From JAICXG01 sp963801255 (GTDB taxonomy: Bacteria; Verrucomicrobiota; Verrucomicrobiia; Chthoniobacterales; UBA10450): a stretch of DNA of 64,000 bases. Position numbers and translations under genes: made by a program. This document shows positions 25,558-38,402 of this stretch, piece after piece. The number at the start of each line of letters is the position of its first letter. The first letter of the stretch is position 1. The stretch lies in assembly GCA_963801255.1 (NCBI GenBank), contig CAWDEC010000012.1, positions 558,001 through 622,000 of the forward strand, read 5' to 3'. Below the pieces are notes generated by a model. That model saw nothing but the letters and a program-made list of their open reading frames with translations. It ran no database searches and was not told the origin of the DNA.

Positions 25558-28437
25558 ATGACCTCGAAACAGTACCTCCGTTTCTTCATCACTCTTCTCC
25601 TCGCCTCCGTCGTGGTTTCCGCCCATGCCGCGACCTACGAATGGCTCCCTGATAAGGACAGCTCCTGGTCCGTTCCAACCAATTGGCGCAACTCCATCGC
25701 ACCTCCGGTCGGAGGCGCGCCAGATGCGATCTTGATTTTCGACAACAGTGCCTTTGGATCCGAGGCGATAAACAATCTGCCGGGCGTATTTTCGCTCAAT
25801 CAGATGACTTTTAACAACAACGGTTCGGGGCTGCTGACGGTGGAAAGTAACTCGGGCTCCAGTCTTCTCTTTACCGGCACAAGTCCAACTATCAGTGTTC
25901 CTGGCGTCGGCTTGAATGCGCTGGAAAATGGGGTGGCTTTGGACGCTGATCTCGCGATCGATCTCGACCTCGGCTCACTGGATATCTCCTCCTTCATTTC
26001 GGGATCGCACGGCATTACCGTCACCGGTTCGGAGGCAGGTTATCCGCTGGGTGTGCTTACCTTGAGCGGAAACAACACCTTCACCGGCGGGGTGACTCTG
26101 GATTCGGGTAACCTGGAGATCGACAGCGGCCTCAACAATCCGCTCAGTACTGGCCCGCTTACGATCAACGGCGGTTATCTGCACCTCGACATCGAAATCG
26201 ACAATCCCATTGTCCTTAACGCTGATTTCAGTTTTCTCGGCGATTCCTCGGACGTGGTTACGATTAATGGTCCGATTACTGTGGCGAATTCGAGCGCCGG
26301 ACTTTTAGCGGAAGGAGGGATCATTTGGCTCCATACTCCACTCGATATCCAGGGACCCACAGTCCTGGGTAGGGATGTGAATTATTTTCCAGGCGGCGGT
26401 CCGGCTTTCCTTTCTCTTGGCACTGGCTCAGGCAGTTTCGGGACCCTCCTTCAGACCTCCTCGATTAGTCTGCTTAATGGCAGCGCTCTCACCATCAACA
26501 ACGCAGACTTCATCCAAGGTAACCTGAGCGATCGCGTTTCCGATATTGCACCGATCACGATGAAGACTGGCGGCATCCTTCTCGATGCCGCTCTGGAAGG
26601 TAGCACCGAAACAGTTGGACCGGTCACGGTTTCGGGCTTTTCATCGATCACAGCGGAGCCACATGTGGGTCGTGGTCAGGCTGCAATCTTGACGCTAAGT
26701 TCGATCAGCCGCGTCGATCATGGAGTTTTGGCAGTTCATGGCCAAAAGCTCGGCGTCACCGCGGAGAGCAATCACGGCGCCATCTTTGCTGCGGCCGGCG
26801 GACCGGCGCTCATCGGTGGCGGCGGCGCTCCGGGAACTACGACTGTCTCGATCGTACCATGGGCAGTGGGCGACTACGAATTCCAGAACACGACCGCGCC
26901 GCCGAATAGCTTCGCCACCTACGAAAGCGCGAATGGATTTCGTCCGCTTAACCCAGCGACGGAATTCGCGACCAGTCTCGGCAGTAATCCACTGGCTAAT
27001 GTTCTCCTCCTCAGCACAACAACGAACAACGTCGCGAAAACGGTCAATTCCCTCGTAATGAAAGGCGACGCCTCGATCACCCTTGATGGTACCGGGAGCG
27101 TAGCCATTACCAGCGGCGCGCTTCTTTTTACCGGATTAGACACCAAAGCAACAGTTAATAACTCACTCTCTTTTGGTTCAGCGGAGGCAATCATCACCTG
27201 CGGCTCGTACAATTTTAGCACTGCTTCCTTCACTGTAAACGGAAGCCTCAGCGGCAGCGGTGGACTTACGAAGTCAGGTTTTCCCAGCATGCTACTAACT
27301 GCGGATAACACTGGCCTTACCGGTCCGCTCACACTGAATGGCTACATTGACATTACCAGTGCCAATAGCCTCCCGGGCACGGGAACTATCACCGCTTATT
27401 CGACAGCTCCCGGTCCCACCTATGCAAAAGCAACCAGCGGCATCGCCATTAACGGCAGCGTGCAAATCAATCGCGATATCGTCCTTGCTTCAGGCATTGT
27501 GGCTTTGGACACACTTAGTGACATGTCTGCGGCGGTCTTTTCCGGTACCATCTCAGGTCCGGGCAGCCTAGCCATCGATGCACGCGATTCTGCCGGCTCA
27601 GTTGAACTCACAGGGACTAACACCTACACCGGCTCAACCACGATCTATTCCGGGCCGCTCATCATTCACTCCGATGCTAGTCTTGGCGCCAGCGGCGGGA
27701 CAATCGAATTCTCAGCTGGACTTGACACCGACGCTCCGACGCTGCGTTTGGCTGGAGATTGGACTACGTCGCGCCGGATTTTCCTTTCCCACGCTGCCAC
27801 AATTGACACTGCGGAGCATGCAGCTGTGCTTAACGGGACAATACATGGACCTGGCCCCTTGACGAAACTTGGAAGCGGTACCTTAACTCTTAACGGTCCC
27901 TATATTTTCAGCGGCACGATTTTTGATGGGACTACTGTCAATGCCGGCACCCTGATCGTTAATGGTATTCACGGCGCCTCAATCACTGTGGTTGCCGGAA
28001 CGCTCGGAGGTCACGGTACCATTCTCAATACCGTTTCGATCGGCAAAGGAGGCGGTCCCGGCGCGGTGCTGGCTCCAGCGATAGCTGGTGGCGGACCGGG
28101 CCCGATCAACATCGCCGAAGCTCTAACTCTTAATTCGGACGCGACCTTCATCTTCTCCTTTAAGGCAAGGGGAAATCGGGTCAAAGGCAACACAGTAACG
28201 GCCAAGGGTGTAACCATCAGTCATGGAGCTATCATTCAGTTGCAAGGCCAGATCCAGGGCGCGCTGCCGGTTGGAATGGTCATCCCGGTGATCGTTAACT
28301 CCGGCTCGACGGCCACCGGTGGCACGTTTAACAATCTGGCCGAGGGCGCGATCGTCACTGTCAACGGGAACAACCTGCAGGCTACTTACAAAGGCGGAAG
28401 CGGCCAGAACGATCTCCTCCTCACCGTCGTGCCCTAG
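25558..28437 (+). CDS. Secreted protein with autotransporter-associated beta-strand repeats
   Basis: 959 residues from the ATG at 25558, which opens a signal peptide (YLRFFITLLLASVVVSAHA). The body contains several PATR-type repeats, for example LSGNNTFTGGVTLDSGNLEI, LTGTNTYTGSTTIYSGPLIIHSDASLGA and LTLNGPYIFSGTIFDGTTVNAGTLIVNG. It predicts a long right-handed beta-helix. It lacks the C-terminal outer-membrane beta-barrel of true autotransporters and ends GGSGQNDLLLTVVP. Such large repeat proteins are common in Verrucomicrobia and are probably surface-exposed or released. No exact TCGTTAGGC motif occurs in the gene. Confidence 0.88.
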   Translation: MTSKQYLRFFITLLLASVVVSAHAATYEWLPDKDSSWSVPTNWRNSIAPPVGGAPDAILIFDNSAFGSEAINNLPGVFSLNQMTFNNNGSGLLTVESNSGSSLLFTGTSPTISVPGVGLNALENGVALDADLAIDLDLGSLDISSFISGSHGITVTGSEAGYPLGVLTLSGNNTFTGGVTLDSGNLEIDSGLNNPLSTGPLTINGGYLHLDIEIDNPIVLNADFSFLGDSSDVVTINGPITVANSSAGLLAEGGIIWLHTPLDIQGPTVLGRDVNYFPGGGPAFLSLGTGSGSFGTLLQTSSISLLNGSALTINNADFIQGNLSDRVSDIAPITMKTGGILLDAALEGSTETVGPVTVSGFSSITAEPHVGRGQAAILTLSSISRVDHGVLAVHGQKLGVTAESNHGAIFAAAGGPALIGGGGAPGTTTVSIVPWAVGDYEFQNTTAPPNSFATYESANGFRPLNPATEFATSLGSNPLANVLLLSTTTNNVAKTVNSLVMKGDASITLDGTGSVAITSGALLFTGLDTKATVNNSLSFGSAEAIITCGSYNFSTASFTVNGSLSGSGGLTKSGFPSMLLTADNTGLTGPLTLNGYIDITSANSLPGTGTITAYSTAPGPTYAKATSGIAINGSVQINRDIVLASGIVALDTLSDMSAAVFSGTISGPGSLAIDARDSAGSVELTGTNTYTGSTTIYSGPLIIHSDASLGASGGTIEFSAGLDTDAPTLRLAGDWTTSRRIFLSHAATIDTAEHAAVLNGTIHGPGPLTKLGSGTLTLNGPYIFSGTIFDGTTVNAGTLIVNGIHGASITVVAGTLGGHGTILNTVSIGKGGGPGAVLAPAIAGGGPGPINIAEALTLNSDATFIFSFKARGNRVKGNTVTAKGVTISHGAIIQLQGQIQGALPVGMVIPVIVNSGSTATGGTFNNLAEGAIVTVNGNNLQATYKGGSGQNDLLLTVVP

Positions 28438-28490
28438 AGGCGGCACGCTCCAGATTTGCCAGTCTAAGCCAAAGCGAGGAACCTCTTGCT

Positions 28491-30692
28491 GTGGCCTTCG
28501 AGGATAATCAGTTGCTTTTTGGTGCCGATCCGACGCCGCGGATCGTTGCCATCGAGTTGGGCGAGACGGGAACGGTGAAGGTTTATCGGCGTGAAGAAGA
28601 CAAATCCACCGTCTGCGAGATCGAAGAGTTTCATCCTTTCGCATGGACCGACGGCGACGTGGCCGACCTTGGACTAACGAACGCGGCGAAACTCAGCGGC
28701 GATCTTAAATATAACTGGCTCGTCACGACAGACAGCTGGAAAGAGCTGATCGCTCTCCGCAACGGACTCAAAAAATCCGGCCGCAATTTCTTTGCCCTGA
28801 GCGATCCGGTGCAGCATTATCTCACTCACACCGGACGCACGCTCTTCAAACAACTCGCGTTCGAAGAGCTGAAGCGAATGCAGATCGAGGTGCTCTCCTT
28901 TTCGGGCGGCGACCTCGATGCGGGAGCTGACGATCACCTCACCAGCATCGCCGTTTCCGATAACACCGGCTGGGAAGAACTGATCGAGGTGAATCCCAGT
29001 GCGATTGACGAGTCGGAGCACGCCGCGATCAAGCGCCTAACGAGTCTAATTGAGGAACGCGATCCAGATGTGATTGAAGGTCATAACCTCTTCAAGTTTG
29101 ATCTTCCGCTTTTGGTTGCGCGAGCGCGCAAGCTAAAGACCAAGCTGGATTGGGGACGGAGCGGCGGCTTCCTGCGCTCGCGTCCTTCGCGTCTGCAAAT
29201 CGCCGAAAAAACGATCGATTATCCCAAGTTCACCGTCGAAGGGCGACATTTCGTCGACACGTTCCTGCTCGCGCAGTTCTACGACGTCGGAATGCGATCC
29301 CTTTCCGGCTTCGACCGCAGCGATGTCGCACAGCATTTTGGCCTAACGAACGCGCTGGAGATTTCACAACTCTCCGGCAAGGAACTCCAGCGCGCCTGGC
29401 AGGACGATCCGCCGCGTTACCGCGAGCGCGCCCTTTGCGCGGTGCGCGAGACTCGTGCCGTCGCCGATCTCCTAAGCCCGAGTTATTTCATCCAGGCACA
29501 GATCTTTCCCTATAACTATCAGGACGTGATTGTGCGCGGCAACGCCACCCGCATCAATGCGCTCTTCCTGCGCGAATATCTGCGGAAGAGTCATGGCATT
29601 CCCGAGATGCCAATGGTGCGACCCTTCGAAGGAGGTTACACGGACATCTTCTTTACCGGAGTGGCGCGTGATGTCTGGCATTGCGATGTCGCTTCGCTTT
29701 ATCCCTCCATCATGCTCCAGTTCGATTGTTTCCCTGCCACTGATCAGCTCCAGATCTTTCGCCATCTTCTGACCGATCTCCGGAGTTTTCGACTTCAGGC
29801 GAAGGCTAACATGCGGGAGGCGAAAGATCCGGCGCAACGGCGTTATTTCCATGCGCTGCAAAACACATTCAAGATCCTGATTAACAGCTTCTACGGGTAT
29901 CTCGGGTTCGCTCAAGGTAACTTTGCTGATTTTGAAGCAGCGTCGCGAGTCACTCAAATTGGTCGTGACTTGCTCAAGAAAATGATCGACTGGCTCAAGT
30001 CGCGCGACGCACAAGTCATAGAAGTCGATACTGACGGCATCTATTTTGTCCCTCCCGAAAAGCGAGGCGTGGAGGAGCTGCGGGATGGACTGGCGAAGGA
30101 GTTGCCGCCCGGCATCGAGGTTGAGTTCGATGAACAGTTCGTCGCCATGTTCAGCTACAAGGCGAAAAACTATGCTCTCCTAACGAATGAAGGAGAAGTG
30201 GTGATTAAAGGCGGCGCGCTCAAGTCTCGCGGTCTGGAAAAGTTCCAACGCGTCTTTCTCGAAGAAATGATCAAGCTTCTTATGGAGAGAAAAGCCGGCG
30301 CGATCGCGGCGTTGCGAGATGAGTTTGCCCGAAAAATCCGCGATCGCGAATGGCCGATCGAGATGTTGATGAAGACCGACACGCTTCAGGATTCGCTCGA
30401 GAAATATCGCGCGAAGATCGCGGCCGGTGGACGCAACCGCGCTGCTGCGTATGAGCTGGCACTGGCCAGCGGCCGAAATTACAAACCAGGCGATCAGATC
30501 AGTTATTACATCAAGGCTTCTCCCAAGAAGGTGGCGGCCTACGAAGCCGCCAAGCCTGTAACCGACTTCGACCCAGAAAATCGTGACGAGAACGTGGACT
30601 ATTACGTTGGCAAGCTTGATGAGTTGATGAAGAAATTCCATAGCTCGATCTCTGCAGAAGGTCCGGCGGAACAGGAAACGCTAGCATTTTGA
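28491..30692 (+). CDS. Family-B DNA polymerase, exonuclease motifs apparently degenerate
   Basis: 733 residues, GTG start at 28491. Polymerase motif A is DVASLYPSIML, motif B QNTFKILINSFYGYLG and motif C EVDTDGIYF, so the polymerase site looks intact. In the N-terminal 3'-5' exonuclease domain the Exo II region is good (EGHNLFKFDLPLL). But the Exo I position reads MQIEVLS, lacking the usual D-x-E, and the Exo III position reads ALCAVRETR, without the expected aspartate. It may be a polymerase without proofreading. It stands alone between unrelated genes, and two in-gene TCGTTAGGC-class motifs (29035, 29341) argue it is long resident. Chromosomal role in repair or translesion synthesis is inferred. 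Confidence 0.88.
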   Translation: MAFEDNQLLFGADPTPRIVAIELGETGTVKVYRREEDKSTVCEIEEFHPFAWTDGDVADLGLTNAAKLSGDLKYNWLVTTDSWKELIALRNGLKKSGRNFFALSDPVQHYLTHTGRTLFKQLAFEELKRMQIEVLSFSGGDLDAGADDHLTSIAVSDNTGWEELIEVNPSAIDESEHAAIKRLTSLIEERDPDVIEGHNLFKFDLPLLVARARKLKTKLDWGRSGGFLRSRPSRLQIAEKTIDYPKFTVEGRHFVDTFLLAQFYDVGMRSLSGFDRSDVAQHFGLTNALEISQLSGKELQRAWQDDPPRYRERALCAVRETRAVADLLSPSYFIQAQIFPYNYQDVIVRGNATRINALFLREYLRKSHGIPEMPMVRPFEGGYTDIFFTGVARDVWHCDVASLYPSIMLQFDCFPATDQLQIFRHLLTDLRSFRLQAKANMREAKDPAQRRYFHALQNTFKILINSFYGYLGFAQGNFADFEAASRVTQIGRDLLKKMIDWLKSRDAQVIEVDTDGIYFVPPEKRGVEELRDGLAKELPPGIEVEFDEQFVAMFSYKAKNYALLTNEGEVVIKGGALKSRGLEKFQRVFLEEMIKLLMERKAGAIAALRDEFARKIRDREWPIEMLMKTDTLQDSLEKYRAKIAAGGRNRAAAYELALASGRNYKPGDQISYYIKASPKKVAAYEAAKPVTDFDPENRDENVDYYVGKLDELMKKFHSSISAEGPAEQETLAF

Positions 30693-30975
30693 CCCACACC
30701 GCCCGAAGGGCATGAGCGCAGAGTTCACGCCAAAGCGTGTCCTGGCAAAAATATGTAACGCCCCGGTTTACAGCCTCTACGCGAGGGCGGAACGCTTGGC
30801 TGATTGTGTTCCTTCTCGCTAGCTCTCGACCGAAACCGACCGTTTGGGGCCAACGCGATCCGAGAACCGCAAACGCAAACTTGTTGCGCGCGATCCGTGC
30901 AAAACCAGCCGAGTTATGTTCTATCCCTTCGATTGCGCGACGATGCCGCGCCTTCAGAGCAGTGAGTCCTGACTC

Positions 30976-31848
30976 TCAGCTTACAACGTGAAGGCCTTGC
31001 AATAACTCAGCTAGCTTTTTCTGGTCAGCGGCGTAGTAACTTCCCCACCGATTGCGTTCTTCCGGACTGAGTGGCTCGTATTTTCGGGCCTTGCTATTCA
31101 AACGGTGATAAACGCTCTGCAAGGTCTTGGCGACGGCAGGTGACTTAAGAACCCTGCCCGCTCCGGGTAAGGCAGAAATTCCCTCGTAGGCTCTCTGGGC
31201 AGTCGATTGAAGGAGAGCGAAACGTGGTGCGCGAGCGGCGTTTTTTCCTCCTTCAGAAGGCTGTGGCTTAAAGTCATCGGCGACATTAAGGAACCTATAA
31301 GTCTGCTGTCGCACGAGATCAGGATCACGCCGGATAGCATCAAACTGAATAACCAGAAAGTTCTTCGCCGGGAAACGCGAAAGATAACGTTGGAGGTGAC
31401 GAGCGTAACAGCCCAGGTCGCGCAGGAATGCGTTCTCCATCATTTCGTCGAAGGTCGGCGGCAGCGATGCGACCACGGCATTGCGGTTATACCAGTACCA
31501 GGAGTAGACCATTTCCACTGGAGGACGCAGACAGAGAAGCAGTTTGATTTCGGGATGATAGGCAGCAATCCGCTCGGCTGCTTCTTCGGAGTAGAGATAG
31601 TTAGGGCAAAATTCACCGCGTGAGCGAATTTCTCCGGAAGCCGCTGGGAACTGTTCGTGATACCAGTTCTCGCCCCTTTGGAAGAACCCTAGCTCTTTCC
31701 CCGCTACCCGCCGCAGGATTGTGTCGGCGAAATAGTAGACTTCCTTATCCGGAGCGAAACCAATCTGCGGGTGCGCCTCCAGTTGCGCCGACAGCCACGT
31801 GGTGCCGCATTTTGGCGCGCCGATTCCGATGAAGTCGATCTTGGACAT
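30976..31848 (-). CDS. Sulfotransferase (heparan-sulfate/Sulfotransfer_1-like)
   Basis: 290 residues from the ATG at 31848; the frame is open to 31965 but the extra 39 residues are basic and family-unlike. PAPS 5'-phosphosulfate loop GAPKCGTTWLSAQLEAHP (about 8-25), 3'-phosphate region LLLCLRPPVEMVYSWYW, and KEVYYF, typical of N-deacetylase/sulfotransferase-like enzymes. The C-terminus contains LSPEERNRWGSYYAADQKKLAELL. It is distinct in build from the sulfotransferase at 15999. The likely acceptor is a glycan. About 280 nt upstream toward the polymerase gene hold no recognisable feature. Confidence 0.88.
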   Translation of the reverse strand: MSKIDFIGIGAPKCGTTWLSAQLEAHPQIGFAPDKEVYYFADTILRRVAGKELGFFQRGENWYHEQFPAASGEIRSRGEFCPNYLYSEEAAERIAAYHPEIKLLLCLRPPVEMVYSWYWYNRNAVVASLPPTFDEMMENAFLRDLGCYARHLQRYLSRFPAKNFLVIQFDAIRRDPDLVRQQTYRFLNVADDFKPQPSEGGKNAARAPRFALLQSTAQRAYEGISALPGAGRVLKSPAVAKTLQSVYHRLNSKARKYEPLSPEERNRWGSYYAADQKKLAELLQGLHVVS

Positions 31849-32034
31849 GTGAAGCAAAGGCTCATGCCAGCGGTCTCGCTTTGTTTCAAGTATTTTGCGG
31901 TGAAAGGTTTTCGCGCGCAGAGCGCAATCGACTCTTTCGGCACGCTGGCGCGGAGCGAGGCTCATCCTATTCTCGTTAGGCTTTTCCGAGATTCTGGCAG
32001 GTACCGACGCTTCAGTCGGTGATGAGCCTTACGA

Positions 32035-32781
32035 CTACTTTGAGGACAGCCAACCGCCGGTTGCCTGCCTCGCCGGCAACTCTCCACGCTGCGTCACCCA
32101 GGCCGCGATCGCCCGGCGCGGGACATTCCCCACCGGGGCACTGATGGTCAGGCGCGCCGAGGCTGCGCCGGAGTCTGACTTCATCTCTGCATTCTGAAGA
32201 TCGAGAACCACGAAATCATGCTTTAAGTTTCGCCCGCTATTTTCGCCCGCGCGGACATCGGTTGTTATCTCTGCGCCCAAAAGCGCGAGATATGCATCCC
32301 AATCACGCGCGCTCCCATCGGCAGGTCGAAATTCAAGCGTGAACGTTTTCCCATCAGTGCTCGTGACCCGCAACAGTCCAGTTTGCTTTTCGTTAGGCTG
32401 AGACAAGCGGGCCTGCGACCGATCACGCTCCTCGCGCCCGTTCACGACCACGGCAGGCGTGTAAACCGATTCGCTGTTCCAAAGCGTGGCGTACCGGCTC
32501 TGGCGCTCCGTCCAGCGCTTCGAGGAAAAGCGATCGCGCCAGCCCAGCCGATCCCAATAATCAACGTGAAAGGCGATAGGAACGATTTGTTTCCACAAGC
32601 CTGGATCGTTCTTTAACCCGCTCAACCAGGCCTCTGCCGGTGGGCAGCTGCTGCAGCCTTCCGAAGTATAAAGTTCGACCAGAGCAGTCTGTTGCGGACT
32701 GCTGCTGAATTTGATCTCCTCCGCGCACATCTCCCCTACACTCAGGACGAAAACGAAAATTGTCAGAAAAGACTTCATCAT
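32035..32781 (-). CDS. DUF1223 thioredoxin-fold secreted protein
   Basis: 248 residues with a signal peptide (SFLTIFVFVLSVGEMCA). The DUF1223 signature is VELYTSEGCSSCPPAEAWL, with a CxxC pair (about residues 43-46), followed by HVDYWDRLGW and YTPAVVVNG. The family adopts a thioredoxin-like fold and is presumed to act on disulfides or metals in the periplasm; no reaction is proven. It diverges from the DUF1684 gene, with start codons about 120 nt apart. Confidence 0.88.
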   Translation of the reverse strand: MMKSFLTIFVFVLSVGEMCAEEIKFSSSPQQTALVELYTSEGCSSCPPAEAWLSGLKNDPGLWKQIVPIAFHVDYWDRLGWRDRFSSKRWTERQSRYATLWNSESVYTPAVVVNGREERDRSQARLSQPNEKQTGLLRVTSTDGKTFTLEFRPADGSARDWDAYLALLGAEITTDVRAGENSGRNLKHDFVVLDLQNAEMKSDSGAASARLTISAPVGNVPRRAIAAWVTQRGELPARQATGGWLSSK

Positions 32782-32901
32782 CTCAAGAAGAAGGTCGCGT
32801 GGTTTTATTCCCCGACTCTTGCAGGTGAGTCAAGCATTGCTTCCCTGACGAGCGCAGCGGAGACCCCAAACTCGCCTAATCACCGGTTCGCGTACATAAC
32901 T

Positions 32902-33795
32902 ATGTCGATGAAAAGAACCTCTTTCGTTTTCGCCGCGATTTCTCTTGTGGCGATCTGTGCGGCGTTGGGCGATTCGAGTTATGTCGAGGCGACGCAGAAA
33001 TGGCGGAGCGAGGAAGAGGCCGACTTGAAAAAGCCGGATGGCTGGCTCGCGCTGGCCGGCCTCTTTTGGTTAAAGGAAGGAACCAATACCATCGGTGCGG
33101 GCCCGGCCTTCGATGTCCGCCTGACAAACAATTTTAAGCAGGGCAAATTTGGCGAAATTGATTTCCACCATGGCGTCGCCACCCTCCACGTCGAAAAGGG
33201 CGTCGAGGCACAGATCGACGGCCAGCCGGTTTCGACTGCCAGCCTCGTTTCAGATGAGAAGGGCAAGCCGACGGAGGTTCACAGCGGCAGCCAGACTTTC
33301 TACCTCATCCGGCGCGAAGATCGCTATGGCATCCGGCTAAAAGATAGTCAGAGTTCAGCCAGAGTGGGATTCAAAGGCCAGGATTGGTTTCCGATCAAGG
33401 AGAGTTACCGCATCCCGGCGCAGCTCGAAGCGTTTCCCGCTCCGAAGGACCTGATGGTGCCAAACGTTCTTGGCGGACATTTCAAGATGCAAAGCCCGGG
33501 AACGCTGAAGTTCACTTTGGAAGGAAAAGAGTTAACTCTGCAACCGGTAACAGAAGACGACGGCTCGCTCTTCATCATCTTTCGCGATGTCACGAGCGGG
33601 AAAGAGACTTATGGCGCGGGTCGTTTTCTGCACGCGGACAAGCCGGTCAACGGCGCGACTGTGCTCGATTTTAACCGGGCGGAAAATCCACCGTGTGCTT
33701 TTACGTCCTTTGCCACCTGTCCGCTCCCGCCTCCCGGAAATGATCTACCGGTAGCGATCGTGGCCGGCGAAAAACACTCCGGTCATCACGAGTAG
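32902..33795 (+). CDS. DUF1684 secreted protein
   Basis: 297 residues from the ATG at 32902 (a second ATG two codons later is equally possible), with a signal peptide (SFVFAAISLVAICAALG). Family phrases: KPDGWLALAGLFWLKEGTNTIG, YGIRLKDSQS and YGAGRFLHAD, then DFNRAENPPCAFTSFATCPLPP, which resembles a rubredoxin-free FHA-like or YHS-like ending of DUF1684 proteins. Function unknown. The stop lies 28 nt from the end of the converging treS gene. Confidence 0.85.
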   Translation: MSMKRTSFVFAAISLVAICAALGDSSYVEATQKWRSEEEADLKKPDGWLALAGLFWLKEGTNTIGAGPAFDVRLTNNFKQGKFGEIDFHHGVATLHVEKGVEAQIDGQPVSTASLVSDEKGKPTEVHSGSQTFYLIRREDRYGIRLKDSQSSARVGFKGQDWFPIKESYRIPAQLEAFPAPKDLMVPNVLGGHFKMQSPGTLKFTLEGKELTLQPVTEDDGSLFIIFRDVTSGKETYGAGRFLHADKPVNGATVLDFNRAENPPCAFTSFATCPLPPPGNDLPVAIVAGEKHSGHHE

Positions 33796-33822
33796 TCCTC
33801 ACAGCGAGCCACCCTTTTCTCG

Positions 33823-37083
<3,261 letters not shown>

Positions 37084-37214
37084 TCATCACTCTTGCCGCA
37101 GACGCGCGACGACGCAATTTTGCTCGAGCTGCCTTGTTAGCCTAACGAAACGCTAATCCGCACGTTTCGGGTTGCCTCCGCGCGAACCTGGGTTCGCTAA
37201 AAACCGCAGCTGTC

Positions 37215-38402
37215 TTACAGAATGTGCAAGCCAGTGGGCGGCGGCGGAACATCGGGTGGCTTGCCGTCCCAAACGTTGGCTGCCAGTTTGGCTCTTTCGG
37301 TGGCAAGAACGGGTTGCGAGTCGTCAGGGGTGAGATCACCCTCATAAACTTCGATATAAATCGCGTCCAACGACACTCCGTGTTCGAGCGCGTCCTGCAA
37401 AGGCTGCGGCTCGGCCGGTATGGGCGAAGGATCGGGATCCTGGTAAAGTCGCGCCGGATCGGTCGTGGCACGACAAACCAACTGAAATCCCTTTGGAAAG
37501 GCGAGCGGCGCGGGCGGCGTGACGTGCGGGGGTGGCACGGCATAGAGCGCTGAGACCATGGTGCCAATCTGGACCGGATATGCTGCTTTTGCCCAGTCGA
37601 CCACGGTATTCTGTAAAACCACACCGATATCGCCGGGAATCACTTGAGCCAGGGTCAGCACCAGACTGGTGGTTGGAAAATTGGTCGCGAAGTTCGAGAT
37701 GAGGGCCTCCGCTGCGGGCGTGTAGGCCGAACCGAAGTCGGGATAGGAAGTAGTCAATCCCGAATAACCCTGAGGCGGCTTTTGCGCCAGCACTGTCATG
37801 GCGTTTGCATCGTCATCGATACCCGCGAGAAACATATTGAAATTCTCCATGAATCCCCCCATGACGACATAGGTAACGGTGGGATTTGAGTCATACCGCG
37901 CGCCAAAGGCCGCGACGAATTTCTCCCATTTGACTTGGAAAGCCGTATCCCAGGGGAGCGGCTGGCTGCCAAGAGATTGACCGGTATCGGGATCAGTTTC
38001 CTTCATCGTGTATTTGTAGACGGCGGGAGCGCTGGTATAGACCCAGTCCGGCGTCCACAACCCGGCGGAGATGCTGATGCATATTTTTTTGCCATGCGCG
38101 GTGGCGACAGCCACAACGCTATCGATCGCGTCCCAACTGTAGCTGTCTCCGTTGTCCGGCTGGACTCCGCTCCAACCCACTCGAAGCCGAAAGCCGTCTA
38201 CGTTGGGATTGTCTAAGACGGGATTGGAGGCCAAATCCACATCCCCATTGTGATTGGGATCGAAGAGCAAATCGTAGATGCCGCTGGGCATCGGCTTGAG
38301 CGTGGCGGCGGACGCATTGGCAGCAAGGCCGGAAATCAACAATAGGCTAAGAACAAAGCGAACACCTCGGCAGTGAACGCTCTTAAATTGGGCGCAGTTC
38401 AT
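37215..38402 (-). CDS. Secreted TIM-barrel protein, glycoside-hydrolase-like
   Basis: 395 residues with a signal peptide (RFVLSLLLISGLAANASA). FRLRVGWSGVQPDNGDSYSWDAIDSVV and TAHGKKICISISAGLWTPDWV resemble the first strands of GH5/GH42-type TIM barrels that start with a leading-to-active-site WSGVQP motif. Later YVVMGGFMENFNMFL could carry a catalytic Glu, and AIYIEVYEGDL a second acid. The ending is proline-rich (PPDVPPPPTGLHIL), as if cut before a fibronectin-type domain. I cannot name the family with confidence. Confidence 0.6.
   Translation of the reverse strand: MNCAQFKSVHCRGVRFVLSLLLISGLAANASAATLKPMPSGIYDLLFDPNHNGDVDLASNPVLDNPNVDGFRLRVGWSGVQPDNGDSYSWDAIDSVVAVATAHGKKICISISAGLWTPDWVYTSAPAVYKYTMKETDPDTGQSLGSQPLPWDTAFQVKWEKFVAAFGARYDSNPTVTYVVMGGFMENFNMFLAGIDDDANAMTVLAQKPPQGYSGLTTSYPDFGSAYTPAAEALISNFATNFPTTSLVLTLAQVIPGDIGVVLQNTVVDWAKAAYPVQIGTMVSALYAVPPPHVTPPAPLAFPKGFQLVCRATTDPARLYQDPDPSPIPAEPQPLQDALEHGVSLDAIYIEVYEGDLTPDDSQPVLATERAKLAANVWDGKPPDVPPPPTGLHIL

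Noticed and set aside
25558..28437. Repetitive DNA that might be a CRISPR array or tandem repeat
   Set aside because: The repeats are diverged protein-level beta-strand repeats in one open frame; there are no exact DNA repeats with regular spacers.
30737..30991. 84-codon plus-strand open frame after the PolB gene
   Set aside because: It runs into the opposite sulfotransferase gene end, is Arg-rich and has no family similarity or ribosome-binding site that I can see.
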